From positions 2,728,001-2,792,000 of the forward strand of contig NZ_JAWQJT010000001.1 in assembly GCF_033441515.1 (NCBI RefSeq): a DNA stretch of 64,000 nucleotides. The letters are read 5' to 3'. Shown in pieces: positions 34,852-44,046 of this stretch. Under the pieces are notes generated by a model. That model saw nothing but the letters and a program-made list of their open reading frames with translations, was not told the origin of the DNA and ran no database searches. The translations under genes and the position numbers were made by a program. This stretch comes from Amycolatopsis solani. Its GTDB lineage: Bacteria > Actinomycetota > Actinomycetes > Mycobacteriales > Pseudonocardiaceae. Each line of letters begins with the position of its first letter. Within the stretch, counting starts at the first letter, position 1.

Positions 34852-35165
34852 CACCGCAGGGTAGGTGACTTCCGGCGGCCCGAGAACCTTCCGGACCCGC
34901 ATGGTGACGGGCGCAACCCCGGCGAACAGCACCTTCGAGACCCTGTGGCGGGCGGCCCTCCTTCACGTGCGAGTGTCCGCTCGTCGTGACAAGTGCACCC
35001 GGGCCGACCGCCCGCTCATCGACGACACCTGAATTCTCAGCGCCCGGGCGGTCCCGGGAAAACGGCCGACCGGGTGGCATACGATCGAATCAGCTCACGC
35101 ACGGTGACCCGCCCTGGTCGAGTCCACTGTGCTCCGCGAAAAAGACCTCCCGGAAGGCCGCCGCA
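34852..35165. other. Divergent gap between the lipid kinase and a membrane protein gene
   Basis: About 314 bases. I see an imperfect inverted pair GACCGCCCG (35006-35014) with CGGGCGGTC (35045-35053) and a -10-like CATACGAT near 35078. No gene is supported here. Confidence 0.5.
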
Positions 35166-35636
35166 GTGAAGCTCTCGCCCGCTCCCCGTGAGGTCCGGCT
35201 GGCCGGCGCGGTGACCGCGGTCCCGTCGCTCGCCCTGCTGGTGTTCGGGATCATCGTGCTGGTGAACGGCCTGGGGGCGCCGTCCCAGCCGGGGAACAAC
35301 GTCTACGTCGAGTCGGGCACGTTCATCGTGGTGGCGCTGGCCTTCCTGGCCGCGTCGGCGGGGCTGGTCCTCGGCCAGACGTGGGCGCGCTCGCCCGGCG
35401 TGGTGATCGCGCTGATCGTGATCGGGCTCGGCTGGTACCTGCTCGGGCCGTCCGGCGAGCCGGCGTGGGGCGTGCCGGTCGCGTTGTTCGGCATCGCGGC
35501 GCTGGCGCTGCTGTTCCGCCGCCCGGCCCGCGCGTGGGCGCTGGGCCTGCGCGAGGGCGAGACCGAGACGGAAGCCGCCGAACGCGGCGGCCTCGCCGGC
35601 CGCCGGGCCGAGCGCGAGGGACACGAAGAGGACTAA
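35166..35636 (+). CDS. Small membrane protein, four predicted helices
   Basis: I do not recognise a named family. The 156-residue product has hydrophobic segments at about 12-33, 49-68, 77-95 and 99-116, then a cytoplasmic tail of about 40 residues that is rich in Arg and Glu (LREGETETEAAERGG, then RRAEREG). GTG 35166 is preceded by GGAAGG; the open frame further upstream is not protein-like. It stands alone, ending at a dispersed palindrome. Similar small membrane proteins are common in Pseudonocardiaceae with unknown role. Confidence 0.75.
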   Translation: MKLSPAPREVRLAGAVTAVPSLALLVFGIIVLVNGLGAPSQPGNNVYVESGTFIVVALAFLAASAGLVLGQTWARSPGVVIALIVIGLGWYLLGPSGEPAWGVPVALFGIAALALLFRRPARAWALGLREGETETEAAERGGLAGRRAEREGHEED

Positions 35637-35650
35637 ATGCCCGGTCCCGT

Positions 35651-35698
35651 GGTCGTGAGTGTTCAGTCGGGTTCTAACCCGACTAAACACTCACGACC
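35651..35698. repeat. 23-bp palindrome, family member 2
   Basis: Inverted arms of 23 bases with one mismatch (C35664/A35685) around a CT centre. It shares the ends TCGTGAGTG and the core GTCGGGTTCTAACCCGAC with the palindrome at 20325-20368; only the short stretch between differs. It again lies between convergent genes. Confidence 0.9.
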
Positions 35699-35706
35699 GG
35701 GGCGGG

Positions 35707-36189
35707 TCAGGCCTGCGCCGCCAGTGCCCGCAGGGGTTCGTCGGTGAGGCGGTTCACGGTCCACTCGTCCATCGGGACCGCGCCGAGCGCCTTGTAGAAC
35801 TCCGTGGCCGGGTTCCAGTCCAGCACCGACCACTCGAGCCGCGCGTAGCCGTTCGCGACGCACTCGGCCGCCAGCGCCGCGAGCAGCGCCTTGCCCAGGC
35901 CGGAGCCGCGGTTGGCCGGCAGCACGAACAGGTCCTCCAGGTAGATCCCGTGCACCCCGCGCCAGGTGGAGAAGTTGAGGAACCACACCGTGAAGCCGAC
36001 GATCTCGCCGTCCACTTCGGCCACGTGCCCGAACAGCTTCGGCGCTTCGCCGAACAACGCGGCGTGCAGCTGCTCGACCGTCAGGTGGCACTCGCCGGGC
36101 GCGCGCTCGTAGTCCGCCAGCGCGTACGCGAGGGCGACGGCGGCCTCGACGTCGTCGGGTCTGATCCGGCGGATGCGGTCGTCGGGCAC
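35707..36189 (-). CDS. GNAT-family acetyltransferase
   Basis: A 160-residue N-acetyltransferase. Acetyl-CoA binding is marked by FVLPANRGSGLGKALLAALA (the Q/RxxGxG/A loop), preceded by GEIVGFTVWFLNFSTWRGVHGIYLEDL and followed by LEWSVLDWNPATEFYKALGA, the pattern of diamine acetyltransferase-like proteins. So a polyamine or small amine is a reasonable guess for the substrate, but it is not proven. GTG 36189 starts one base after the stop of the phosphatase gene and has GGAGGA upstream, so the two form an operon. Confidence 0.88.
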   Translation of the reverse strand: MPDDRIRRIRPDDVEAAVALAYALADYERAPGECHLTVEQLHAALFGEAPKLFGHVAEVDGEIVGFTVWFLNFSTWRGVHGIYLEDLFVLPANRGSGLGKALLAALAAECVANGYARLEWSVLDWNPATEFYKALGAVPMDEWTVNRLTDEPLRALAAQA

Positions 36190-36190
36190 G

Positions 36191-36793
36191 TCAGTCCTCC
36201 AGGGCGGGCGGCAGGTTGAGGTGTTCGATCTGGGGTTCGCCGCGCTCGTCGCCGAGGACCGCGATACCGGCCGCGTCGAGTCCGAAGTGGACGCCGGCGG
36301 TCGCGGGCAGGCCGATCCACCGGGCCACGAGCACACGGCTGAAGTGCCCGTGCCCGACCAGGATCACGTCGCCGGTTTCGGTGTCGCGGCGAGCGCGCGC
36401 CAGCACGCGGTCCGCTCGCGCGGAGACGTCGGCGGTGCTTTCCCCGCCGGGGATCGGGTGGGTCCAGACCGTCCAGCCCGGCACCGTCTCGCGGATCTTC
36501 GGCGTGGTGACGCCTTCGTAGTCGCCGTAGTCCCACTCGGCCAGGTCTTCGGTGACCTCGTCGACGCGCAGCCCGGCCAGCGCGGCGGTCCGCAGCGCGC
36601 GGGACCGCGGGCTCGACAGCACGAGCGACGGGCCGCCCACCAGGCTGCGGAGGGTGCCGCCCGCGGCGAGTGCCTGGCCCTCGCCCGCCGGGGTCAGCGG
36701 GATGTCCGTGCGGCCGGTGTGCCGCCCGTTCAGCGACCATTCGGTCTGCCCGTGCCGGAGGAGGAAGAGACGGTTCGCCACGCGGCCGAACAT
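36191..36793 (-). CDS. Histidine phosphatase (Rv3214/gpm2-like acid phosphatase)
   Basis: A 200-residue enzyme of the histidine phosphatase superfamily. The catalytic motif is FLLRHGQTEWSLNGRHTGRTD (phospho-acceptor His in RHG), with a second Arg in SSPRSRALRTA, Glu in EWDYGDYEG and the second His in VGHGHFSRVL. The M. tuberculosis protein at the matching locus, Rv3214, acts as an acid phosphatase despite the old gpm2 name, so a phosphoglycerate mutase role is unlikely. ATG 36793. It is divergent from the DUF4442 gene across a palindrome. Confidence 0.92.
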   Translation of the reverse strand: MFGRVANRLFLLRHGQTEWSLNGRHTGRTDIPLTPAGEGQALAAGGTLRSLVGGPSLVLSSPRSRALRTAALAGLRVDEVTEDLAEWDYGDYEGVTTPKIRETVPGWTVWTHPIPGGESTADVSARADRVLARARRDTETGDVILVGHGHFSRVLVARWIGLPATAGVHFGLDAAGIAVLGDERGEPQIEHLNLPPALED

Positions 36794-36828
36794 ACCCGGC
36801 CGTTTGCGCGCGAGCAGGTCGTCTGCTT

Positions 36829-36846
36829 AGCTACTGAGCAGTAGCT
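36829..36846. promoter_or_regulatory. Palindromic operator candidate before the DUF4442 gene
   Basis: AGCTACTG, AG, CAGTAGCT: perfect 8-bp arms with a 2-base spacer, the size of a TetR- or MarR-type operator. It lies about 20 bases before the DUF4442 gene and 36 bases from the phosphatase start. Confidence 0.6.
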
Positions 36847-36864
36847 TAGTTCGAGGAGACCCCC

Positions 36865-37338
36865 ATGTCCGTGACGCCGACGTTCGCGCTGTGGCACAAG
36901 CTGGCCGCGAAGCCGGGCGGGAAACAGCTGTTCAGCGCCGCGATGTGCGTGCGCGTGCCGTACTTCCGCACGGTGCTGCCCTCGGTGCGCGAGCTGCGGC
37001 CCGGCCACTGCGAGGTCACCGCGCCCAAGTGGTGGGGTGTTTACAACCACATCGGCACGTTCCACGCGATCGCCGCCTGCAACCTCGCCGAGATCGCGAT
37101 GGGCATGCTCGCCGAAGCGACCGTCCCCCCGACGCACCGCTGGCTGCCGAAGGGCATGAACGTCCAGTACGTCGCCAAGGCCGAAACGGGCCTGCGCGCG
37201 GTGGCGTCGCTGCCCGGGTTGCCGGACTTCGGCGACGAGGGTGTCGAGCTGGACGTCCCGGTGACCATTTCGGACTCTGGCGGCAAGGCCGTGGTCACCG
37301 GGACGATCACCATCTGGGTGACGCCGAAGAAGCGTTAG
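36865..37338 (+). CDS. DUF4442 hotdog-fold protein (thioesterase-like)
   Basis: A 157-residue protein of the DUF4442/PaaI-like hotdog family, often acyl-CoA thioesterase-related. The core block is YNHIGTFHAIAACNLAEIAMGMLAEA, with His-Gly-like features of the hotdog helix, then LPKGMNVQYVAKAETGLRAVA. GAGGAG precedes ATG 36865. Its stop overlaps the stop of a convergent hypothetical gene by four bases. Activity on acyl-CoA is inferred, not shown. Confidence 0.85.
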   Translation: MSVTPTFALWHKLAAKPGGKQLFSAAMCVRVPYFRTVLPSVRELRPGHCEVTAPKWWGVYNHIGTFHAIAACNLAEIAMGMLAEATVPPTHRWLPKGMNVQYVAKAETGLRAVASLPGLPDFGDEGVELDVPVTISDSGGKAVVTGTITIWVTPKKR

Positions 37339-37712
37339 AGCTGCTGGTACTGCACGTACGTCGTCTGGTGGAACGTGTTCTGACCCGACGGCGAGGGCAG
37401 GCCCGGCTGCTGGTCGACGAGCGCGTTGCCCTGGAAGTCCGAATAGCCGCCGTAGCGCAGCTGGAGCGTCGCGCCCGCCAAGCCGGCGACGCGCACCGGC
37501 TCGTGCCGCAGCGCGCCGAACGCCTGGGCGTACTGGCCGTTCACGCGGCCTTCGCTGAACGTCAGGCGCAGTTCCCCGAGTGGGATCTCCCGACCGTCGA
37601 TCGTGAGTTTTCCTTGGGAGACGAAGGCTTCGCAACGCCACGTGCCCGGGTCGGCGTTCGAGGGCGGTGCCGGGCAGTCCGAGAAGTCGAACGACGGCAG
37701 CCGGGATCGCAC
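37335..37712 (-). CDS. Hypothetical protein, 125 aa
   Basis: I do not recognise this product. It begins VRSRLPSFDFSDCPAPPSNA and continues with a beta-rich region (GKLTIDGREIPLGELRLTFS, LQLRYGGYSDFQGNALVD), Gln/Tyr-rich at its end (TYVQYQQL). Two cysteines at about 13 and 27 could form a disulfide, hinting at an exported protein, yet no signal peptide is visible from GTG 37712; an upstream start in this frame was not found. It is divergent from the cholesterol oxidase gene and may share its regulatory box. Confidence 0.6.
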   Translation of the reverse strand: MRSRLPSFDFSDCPAPPSNADPGTWRCEAFVSQGKLTIDGREIPLGELRLTFSEGRVNGQYAQAFGALRHEPVRVAGLAGATLQLRYGGYSDFQGNALVDQQPGLPSPSGQNTFHQTTYVQYQQL

Positions 37713-37744
37713 CCAGGGGGACCCGAGGATTTCCCTCGACTGGG

Positions 37745-37758
37745 TGAAACGTGTTCCA
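37745..37758. promoter_or_regulatory. KstR-type box upstream of the cholesterol oxidase gene
   Basis: The 14 bases fit TNNAACNNGTTNNA exactly (TGAAACGTGTTCCA). KstR is the TetR-type repressor of sterol catabolism in mycobacteria and rhodococci. The site is 43 bases before the oxidase start and 33 bases from the divergent gene. Confidence 0.7.
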
Positions 37759-37767
37759 AATAGTTAA

Positions 37768-39831
<2,064 letters not shown>

Positions 39832-39835
<4 letters not shown>

Positions 39836-40245
39836 GTCAGTGAGCTTGCCTCAGCCAGCTTCGCCAGCGCTTGCATCGCGTCCGGGGTGTCCTCGGTGAC
39901 CTGCGGGCCGAACCCTTCGGGACCGTCGACGGTGACGCGGTAGGTGATCCGCGTGCCGCCCTCGACGTCGGTCAGGACGTGCTCGAACCGCAGGAACGAG
40001 TCGGGCAGGCGGGTCTCGTCGGTGAAGCTGCGCCCTTCGGTGACCTCGGTGAGCGTGAACGGGATCGGCGGCATCCCGTCCATGGTCATGGTGCCGCTGG
40101 TCCCGGCCGTGAACGGGCCGTCGACGACCACCGACCGGACGCCGGCGTCCCACTCCGGCCAGCGCGTGGTGTCGGCCCAGAGCGGCCAGATCGCGGCGGC
40201 GGGCGCGGTGGACGTCTCGCTGTGCTCGTACTCGTAAAGTGACAT
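39832..40245 (-). CDS. SRPBCC-family (START-like) protein
   Basis: A 137-residue helix-grip protein of the polyketide cyclase/START-like group: [38 protein letters not shown] and GTRITYRVTVDGPEGFG are the usual blocks. Such proteins bind hydrophobic ligands; the ligand here is not known. ATG 40245 lies about 8 bases after a -10 box, so the mRNA is probably nearly leaderless. It is co-translated with the MarR regulator downstream. Confidence 0.85.
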
Positions 40246-40253
40246 GCGGGCAG

Positions 40254-40281
40254 ACTATATGCGCGCTTACTAAATGGGCAA
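40254..40281 (-). promoter_or_regulatory. Sigma-70-type promoter of the SRPBCC-marR operon
   Basis: On the minus strand TTGCCC (40281-40276), 16 bases, TATAGT (40259-40254). The spacer holds the half-symmetric stretch TTTAGTAAGCGCGCATATAG, a plausible MarR operator overlapping the promoter. Confidence 0.6.
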
Positions 40282-40312
40282 GCAGTTTCGCGATGCCGAG
40301 CCGGCCGGCGGC

Positions 40313-40918
40313 TCAGCCCATCGAGCGCAGCTTGTCGTAGTAGGCGACGCAGTCCTCGTACACCGGCAGCAGGCCGCTCTCGCGGGCTTCGGCCAGCGTG
40401 GGGGCAGCGACGTCCTTGGGGGAGAGGACGGGCTCGAGCTCCGCCGGCCACGGCAGGTTCAGCGCGGGGTCGAGCGGGCTGATCCCGTGCTCGCCCGTCG
40501 GCGTGTACGGCTCGGAGCAGAGGTAAGCCATCACCGTGTCGTCCTCGAGCGCGACGAAGCCGTGGCCGAGGCCCTCGGCGACGTAGACGGCCCGGTACTC
40601 GCTCGAGTCGAGCCGGACCGCGTCCCACTCGCCGAAGGTGGGCGATCCGACGCGGAGGTCGACGACGACGTCGAGCAGCGACCCGCGCGGGCAGTAGATG
40701 TACTTGCCCTGGCCGGGTGGCGTGTCGGCGAAGTGGATCCCGCGGATCGTGCCGCGCCGGGACACGCTGTGGTTGGACTGGCCGAGGCGCAGCGGGTGGC
40801 CGACGGCGGAGCGGAAGGCTTCCTCCTGGAACGGGGCCACGAACACGCCTCGATCGTCGGGGAACGCCCGGGGGAAGAACTCGAAGGCGTCCGGGACGCT
40901 CAGCCGGCGGAATTGCAT
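40313..40918 (-). CDS. rmlC: dTDP-4-dehydrorhamnose 3,5-epimerase family protein
   Basis: Cupin enzyme that epimerises dTDP-4-keto-6-deoxyglucose on the way to dTDP-rhamnose or related sugars. The 201-residue product has LGQSNHSVSRRGTIRGIHFADTP (catalytic His in RGIHF), YIYCPRGSLLDVVVDLRVGS, and VAEGLGHGFVALEDDTVMAYLCS, the RmlC signature region. rmlA, rmlB and rmlD are not in the window, so it may serve either cell-wall rhamnose or a secondary-metabolite sugar. ATG 40918 lies at the likely transcription start (TATGAT 6 bases upstream). Confidence 0.9.
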   Translation of the reverse strand: MQFRRLSVPDAFEFFPRAFPDDRGVFVAPFQEEAFRSAVGHPLRLGQSNHSVSRRGTIRGIHFADTPPGQGKYIYCPRGSLLDVVVDLRVGSPTFGEWDAVRLDSSEYRAVYVAEGLGHGFVALEDDTVMAYLCSEPYTPTGEHGISPLDPALNLPWPAELEPVLSPKDVAAPTLAEARESGLLPVYEDCVAYYDKLRSMG

Positions 40919-41275
40919 GACTTCATCATATCGGGTGCCAAGAAAACCGGACAGACGTCTTGGGAATTGCCGGAATGGGGCTTTGGTGTGACATGAACCG
41001 CACCGAGGGGTCCACCCCGCGACCGGACCTGTCACACTGATTGGACCGCCGCGTCCGCGGCCATCGCCAGACCCACGGCACCGATGGCCGACGTGACGCC
41101 TCGCCGACAGGCCGGCGCTACCGCGCTGGGCTGCCGTGCCGGGAATCACCACGGTGTCCCCTGTAGCCGTGGCCCCCCGCTCGCAGGCCCAGGAGAAATT
41201 CCAGTGACACACGTTCGATCCGCGAGTTCCGTCATTCCCACTGGACGAATGACGGAAACGACGACAGGAAACCCC
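40919..41275. other. Gap between divergent rmlC and malic enzyme genes
   Basis: About 357 bases. Apart from the rmlC -10 box I see a small hairpin (CCACGG 41149-41154 with CCGTGG 41167-41172) and an AGGAG before GTG 41204, which could start malic enzyme 24 codons earlier than I annotate. No riboswitch was recognised. Confidence 0.45.
40925..40930 (-). promoter_or_regulatory. -10 box TATGAT giving a leaderless rmlC mRNA
   Basis: A consensus-like TATGAT on the minus strand ends 6 bases before the rmlC ATG, so transcription should start at the start codon itself. No matching -35 box is evident. Confidence 0.5.
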
Positions 41276-42457
41276 ATGAGCGACCCCACCGGCGCCGTCG
41301 CACCGGTCACCGACGAAGAGATCTTCACCGGGCACGAGGGCGGCAAGCTCTCGGTGGCGGCCACGCGCCCCATCTCCAGCCCGCGTGACCTTTCGATCGC
41401 GTACACCCCGGGTGTGGCGAAGGTGAGCCGCGCGATCGCCGAAGACGCCGCCAAGGCCAAGCGGTACACGTGGGCGGACCGGCTGGTCGTCGTGGTCAGC
41501 GACGGGACGGCGGTGCTCGGCCTCGGCGACATCGGCGCGAGCGCGTCGCTGCCGGTCATGGAGGGCAAGTCGGTCCTCTTCAAGACGTTCGGCGGGCTCG
41601 ACTCGATCCCGCTGGTCCTGGACACCACCGACGTCGACGAGATCGTCGAGACGCTGGTGCGGCTGCGGCCGTCCTTCGGGGCCGTCAACCTGGAGGACGT
41701 CTCCGCGCCGCGGTGCTTCGAGCTGGAGGACAAGCTCAAGGAAGCCCTCGACTGCCCGGTCATGCACGACGACCAGCACGGCACGGCCATCGTCACGCTG
41801 GCCGCGCTGCGCGGCGCCAACCTGGTGCTCGACCGCGCGATCGCCGACCAGCGCGTCGTCGTCTCCGGGGCCGGTGCGGCGGGTGTCGCCTGCGCCAAGA
41901 TCCTGCGGGAAGCCGGCATCGGCGACGTCACCGTCCTCGACTCGCGCGGCATCATCCACGACGGCCGCGACGGCTTGAACCCGATCAAGCAGCGGCTGGC
42001 CGAGACGACGAACAAGGCCGGCTTGCGCGGCGGCCTCGCCGAGGCGCTCGAAGGCGCCGACGTCTTCCTCGGCCTGTCCGGCGCGACGATCGACGAGTCG
42101 CTGCTGGGCCGCATGGCCGGCGGCGGCATCGTGTTCGCGCTGTCGAACCCGGACCCGGAGGTCCACCCGGAGGTCGCGGCGCGCTACGCGTCGATCGTGG
42201 CCACCGGCCGCAGCGACTTCCCGAACCAGATCAACAACGTGCTGGCGTTCCCGGGCGTCTTCCGCGGCGCGCTGGACTCCGGCGCGCGGGCGATCACGGA
42301 GAACATGAAGCTGGCGGCCGCCGAGGCGATCGTGTCGGTCGCGACGGACGACCTCGGCCCGGACCGCATCGTCCCGAGCCCGCTCGACCCGCGGGTGGCC
42401 CCGGAGGTCGCGGCGGCGGTGGCGAAGGCCGCGGAAGCCGACGGCGTCACCGCCTGA
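41276..42457 (+). CDS. NAD(P)-dependent malic enzyme
   Basis: Oxidatively decarboxylates malate to pyruvate, giving NAD(P)H. The 393-residue product is the short bacterial form without a phosphotransacetylase domain. It has SIAYTPGVAKVS, the malate/metal motif GAVNLEDVSAPRCFELE, MHDDQHGTAIV, the dinucleotide site VVSGAGAAGVACAKIL, and NPDPEVHPE, FPNQINNVLAFPG. ATG 41276 has AGGAAA upstream; ATG 41249 and GTG 41204 are in frame and also have possible ribosome sites. It is convergent with the BpsA-like gene across a long palindrome. Confidence 0.93.
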   Translation: MSDPTGAVAPVTDEEIFTGHEGGKLSVAATRPISSPRDLSIAYTPGVAKVSRAIAEDAAKAKRYTWADRLVVVVSDGTAVLGLGDIGASASLPVMEGKSVLFKTFGGLDSIPLVLDTTDVDEIVETLVRLRPSFGAVNLEDVSAPRCFELEDKLKEALDCPVMHDDQHGTAIVTLAALRGANLVLDRAIADQRVVVSGAGAAGVACAKILREAGIGDVTVLDSRGIIHDGRDGLNPIKQRLAETTNKAGLRGGLAEALEGADVFLGLSGATIDESLLGRMAGGGIVFALSNPDPEVHPEVAARYASIVATGRSDFPNQINNVLAFPGVFRGALDSGARAITENMKLAAAEAIVSVATDDLGPDRIVPSPLDPRVAPEVAAAVAKAAEADGVTA

Positions 42458-42478
42458 CCCCCCGCTTCCCGAGGGCGG

Positions 42479-42552
42479 CACTTTCCCTATGAAAGCTCCG
42501 CTTTGAACCGCAAAGCGCCACTTTCCCTATGAAAGTGGCGCTTTGCGGTTCA
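42479..42552. repeat. 22-bp palindrome plus a 17-bp direct repeat
   Basis: Perfect 22-bp arms (42504-42525 and 42531-42552) around a CCTAT centre. CACTTTCCCTATGAAAG also occurs twice in direct orientation (42479 and 42519). The right arm covers the stop codon of the convergent BpsA-like gene. It is likely a bidirectional terminator and a dispersed repeat. Confidence 0.9.
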
Positions 42553-43959
42553 GCGGAGCAGGGCGGGGAGGCGGTGGCGGGGGACGTCGACCAGGCGCAG
42601 GTCCGTGAGGTCCTCGGGTACGTCGAGGGAGACGTTCGCCAGCCGGGCGTGGGCGCGGGTCAGCACCTCGTCCTGGTGCTCGACGGCGTCCGCGACCACC
42701 ACCGCGTGCCGGTTGTCCGGGGTGCTGCGCAGGTACCGCAGCGCATACTTCCCCTGGACGAGTGACGCGAGCGCCTCCTGGGACGCCTGGTCCGCGAGGT
42801 CCGGGTGCGCGTTCGGCAGCAGCAGGGCCAGCCGGCGGGCGTTCGTGCCCAGCAGCGTCCGCAGCAGCCACGGCCCGGGGTCGCCCGAGAGGTCCATCGC
42901 GACGGCGTCGCCCTCGGGACCGGAGATCGACCAGTCCACCGGCCGCGACTCCAGCGCGAGCCCGCCGACCCCCGCGATCTCCTTCAGCTTCTCCAGCAGC
43001 GCCGGCTTCGTGCCCGCCGCCTCCACCGACTGCGGCCCGTGCGTGTAGATCGCCTTGGCGCCGCGCACCTTCTTGGCCTTCGCCGTCGGCTGGCAGACGT
43101 ACAGGTCCGCCGCGCTGCCGATCGCCTGCGCGCCGAAGTAGCGGTTGAAGCCCGGCAGGATCGCCTGGAACGTCAGCCCGAGCGTGGCCAGCGACCGCTG
43201 CACCTGCGCGCCCAGCGCCGGGTGGCGCGGGCTGTAGCCGTAGGCCAGCAGCAGCCGTCCCTCGCTCGGCTCCCGCAGTGCCTGCACCCCGCGCGCGGCG
43301 AACAGCCCCATGCCTTCGGGCGTGTACGGCGGATCGCTGAACACCAGGTCGAACCGGCCGGCGAACGCCGGGGGCAGCCCGACGCGCAGGTCCGTGTGCG
43401 CCGTCGCGATCGCGCGCTCGCCGCGCTCGTCCAGGTACGCGAGCACGCGCTCGTCGAGGTCGACGACCGTCAGCGACGCCGCCGGGCAGACCGCCCGCAC
43501 CGCCAGCGACGTCAGGTCGTGGTCGCCGAGGAACAGCACCCGTGCCGTCGTGAGGTCGTACTGCGCGTCCAGCCACAGCGCGCGGCGCAGCACGGTTTCC
43601 GGCGTGGCCTGCACGTGGTCGAGCGCGGCCAGCGGCGCCGGGACCTCCGCCACCCACTCGGCGATCTTCGGCAGCAGCTCGTGCCCCGCGACGGCTTCTT
43701 CGAGCGGGTCGCCGTAGCGGGGAACGCTGTACTGCAGGTAGGACGCGGCGACGCCGGGGGCGATCCGCAGCCGGTCGCCGCTGCGGTCGAGGTCGTCGCC
43801 GAGCGCGGCCAGGACGTCCTCCACGCTGCGCCGCGGCGCCGTGGACAGCCGCACCAGCTCGCCGAGGTCGTGGTCGCCGGTGCGCAGGAGGTCGATGACG
43901 CGGTACAGCGGGCGGACGCCGACGCCGTGCGCGGCGAGGACGTCGTCGAGTGCGGTCAC
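42550..43959 (-). CDS. Branched-polyamine synthase (BpsA)-like methyltransferase-fold protein
   Basis: A 469-residue protein related to N4-bis(aminopropyl)spermidine synthase, which adds aminopropyl groups from decarboxylated SAM. An N-terminal winged-helix-like region (about 1-90) is followed by the Rossmann core: RVLFLGDHDLTSLAV (the GDDD-type loop), LTVVDLDERVLAYLDERG, and VFSDPPYTPEGMGLF, the catalytic DPPYT motif. About 150 extra C-terminal residues (RPVDWSISGPEGDAVAMDLS onward) exceed the archetypal length of about 350. GTG 43959 is the likely start. Whether it makes polyamines in this organism is inference. Confidence 0.75.
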   Translation of the reverse strand: MTALDDVLAAHGVGVRPLYRVIDLLRTGDHDLGELVRLSTAPRRSVEDVLAALGDDLDRSGDRLRIAPGVAASYLQYSVPRYGDPLEEAVAGHELLPKIAEWVAEVPAPLAALDHVQATPETVLRRALWLDAQYDLTTARVLFLGDHDLTSLAVRAVCPAASLTVVDLDERVLAYLDERGERAIATAHTDLRVGLPPAFAGRFDLVFSDPPYTPEGMGLFAARGVQALREPSEGRLLLAYGYSPRHPALGAQVQRSLATLGLTFQAILPGFNRYFGAQAIGSAADLYVCQPTAKAKKVRGAKAIYTHGPQSVEAAGTKPALLEKLKEIAGVGGLALESRPVDWSISGPEGDAVAMDLSGDPGPWLLRTLLGTNARRLALLLPNAHPDLADQASQEALASLVQGKYALRYLRSTPDNRHAVVVADAVEHQDEVLTRAHARLANVSLDVPEDLTDLRLVDVPRHRLPALLR

Positions 43960-44046
43960 GGACCACGAGCCTAGTGGCCACCTGCCGGAACAGCGTGCCA
44001 ACCACCGCGGACTCGGCTACGGTCGAAGCCGACCGGGACATGGGGA

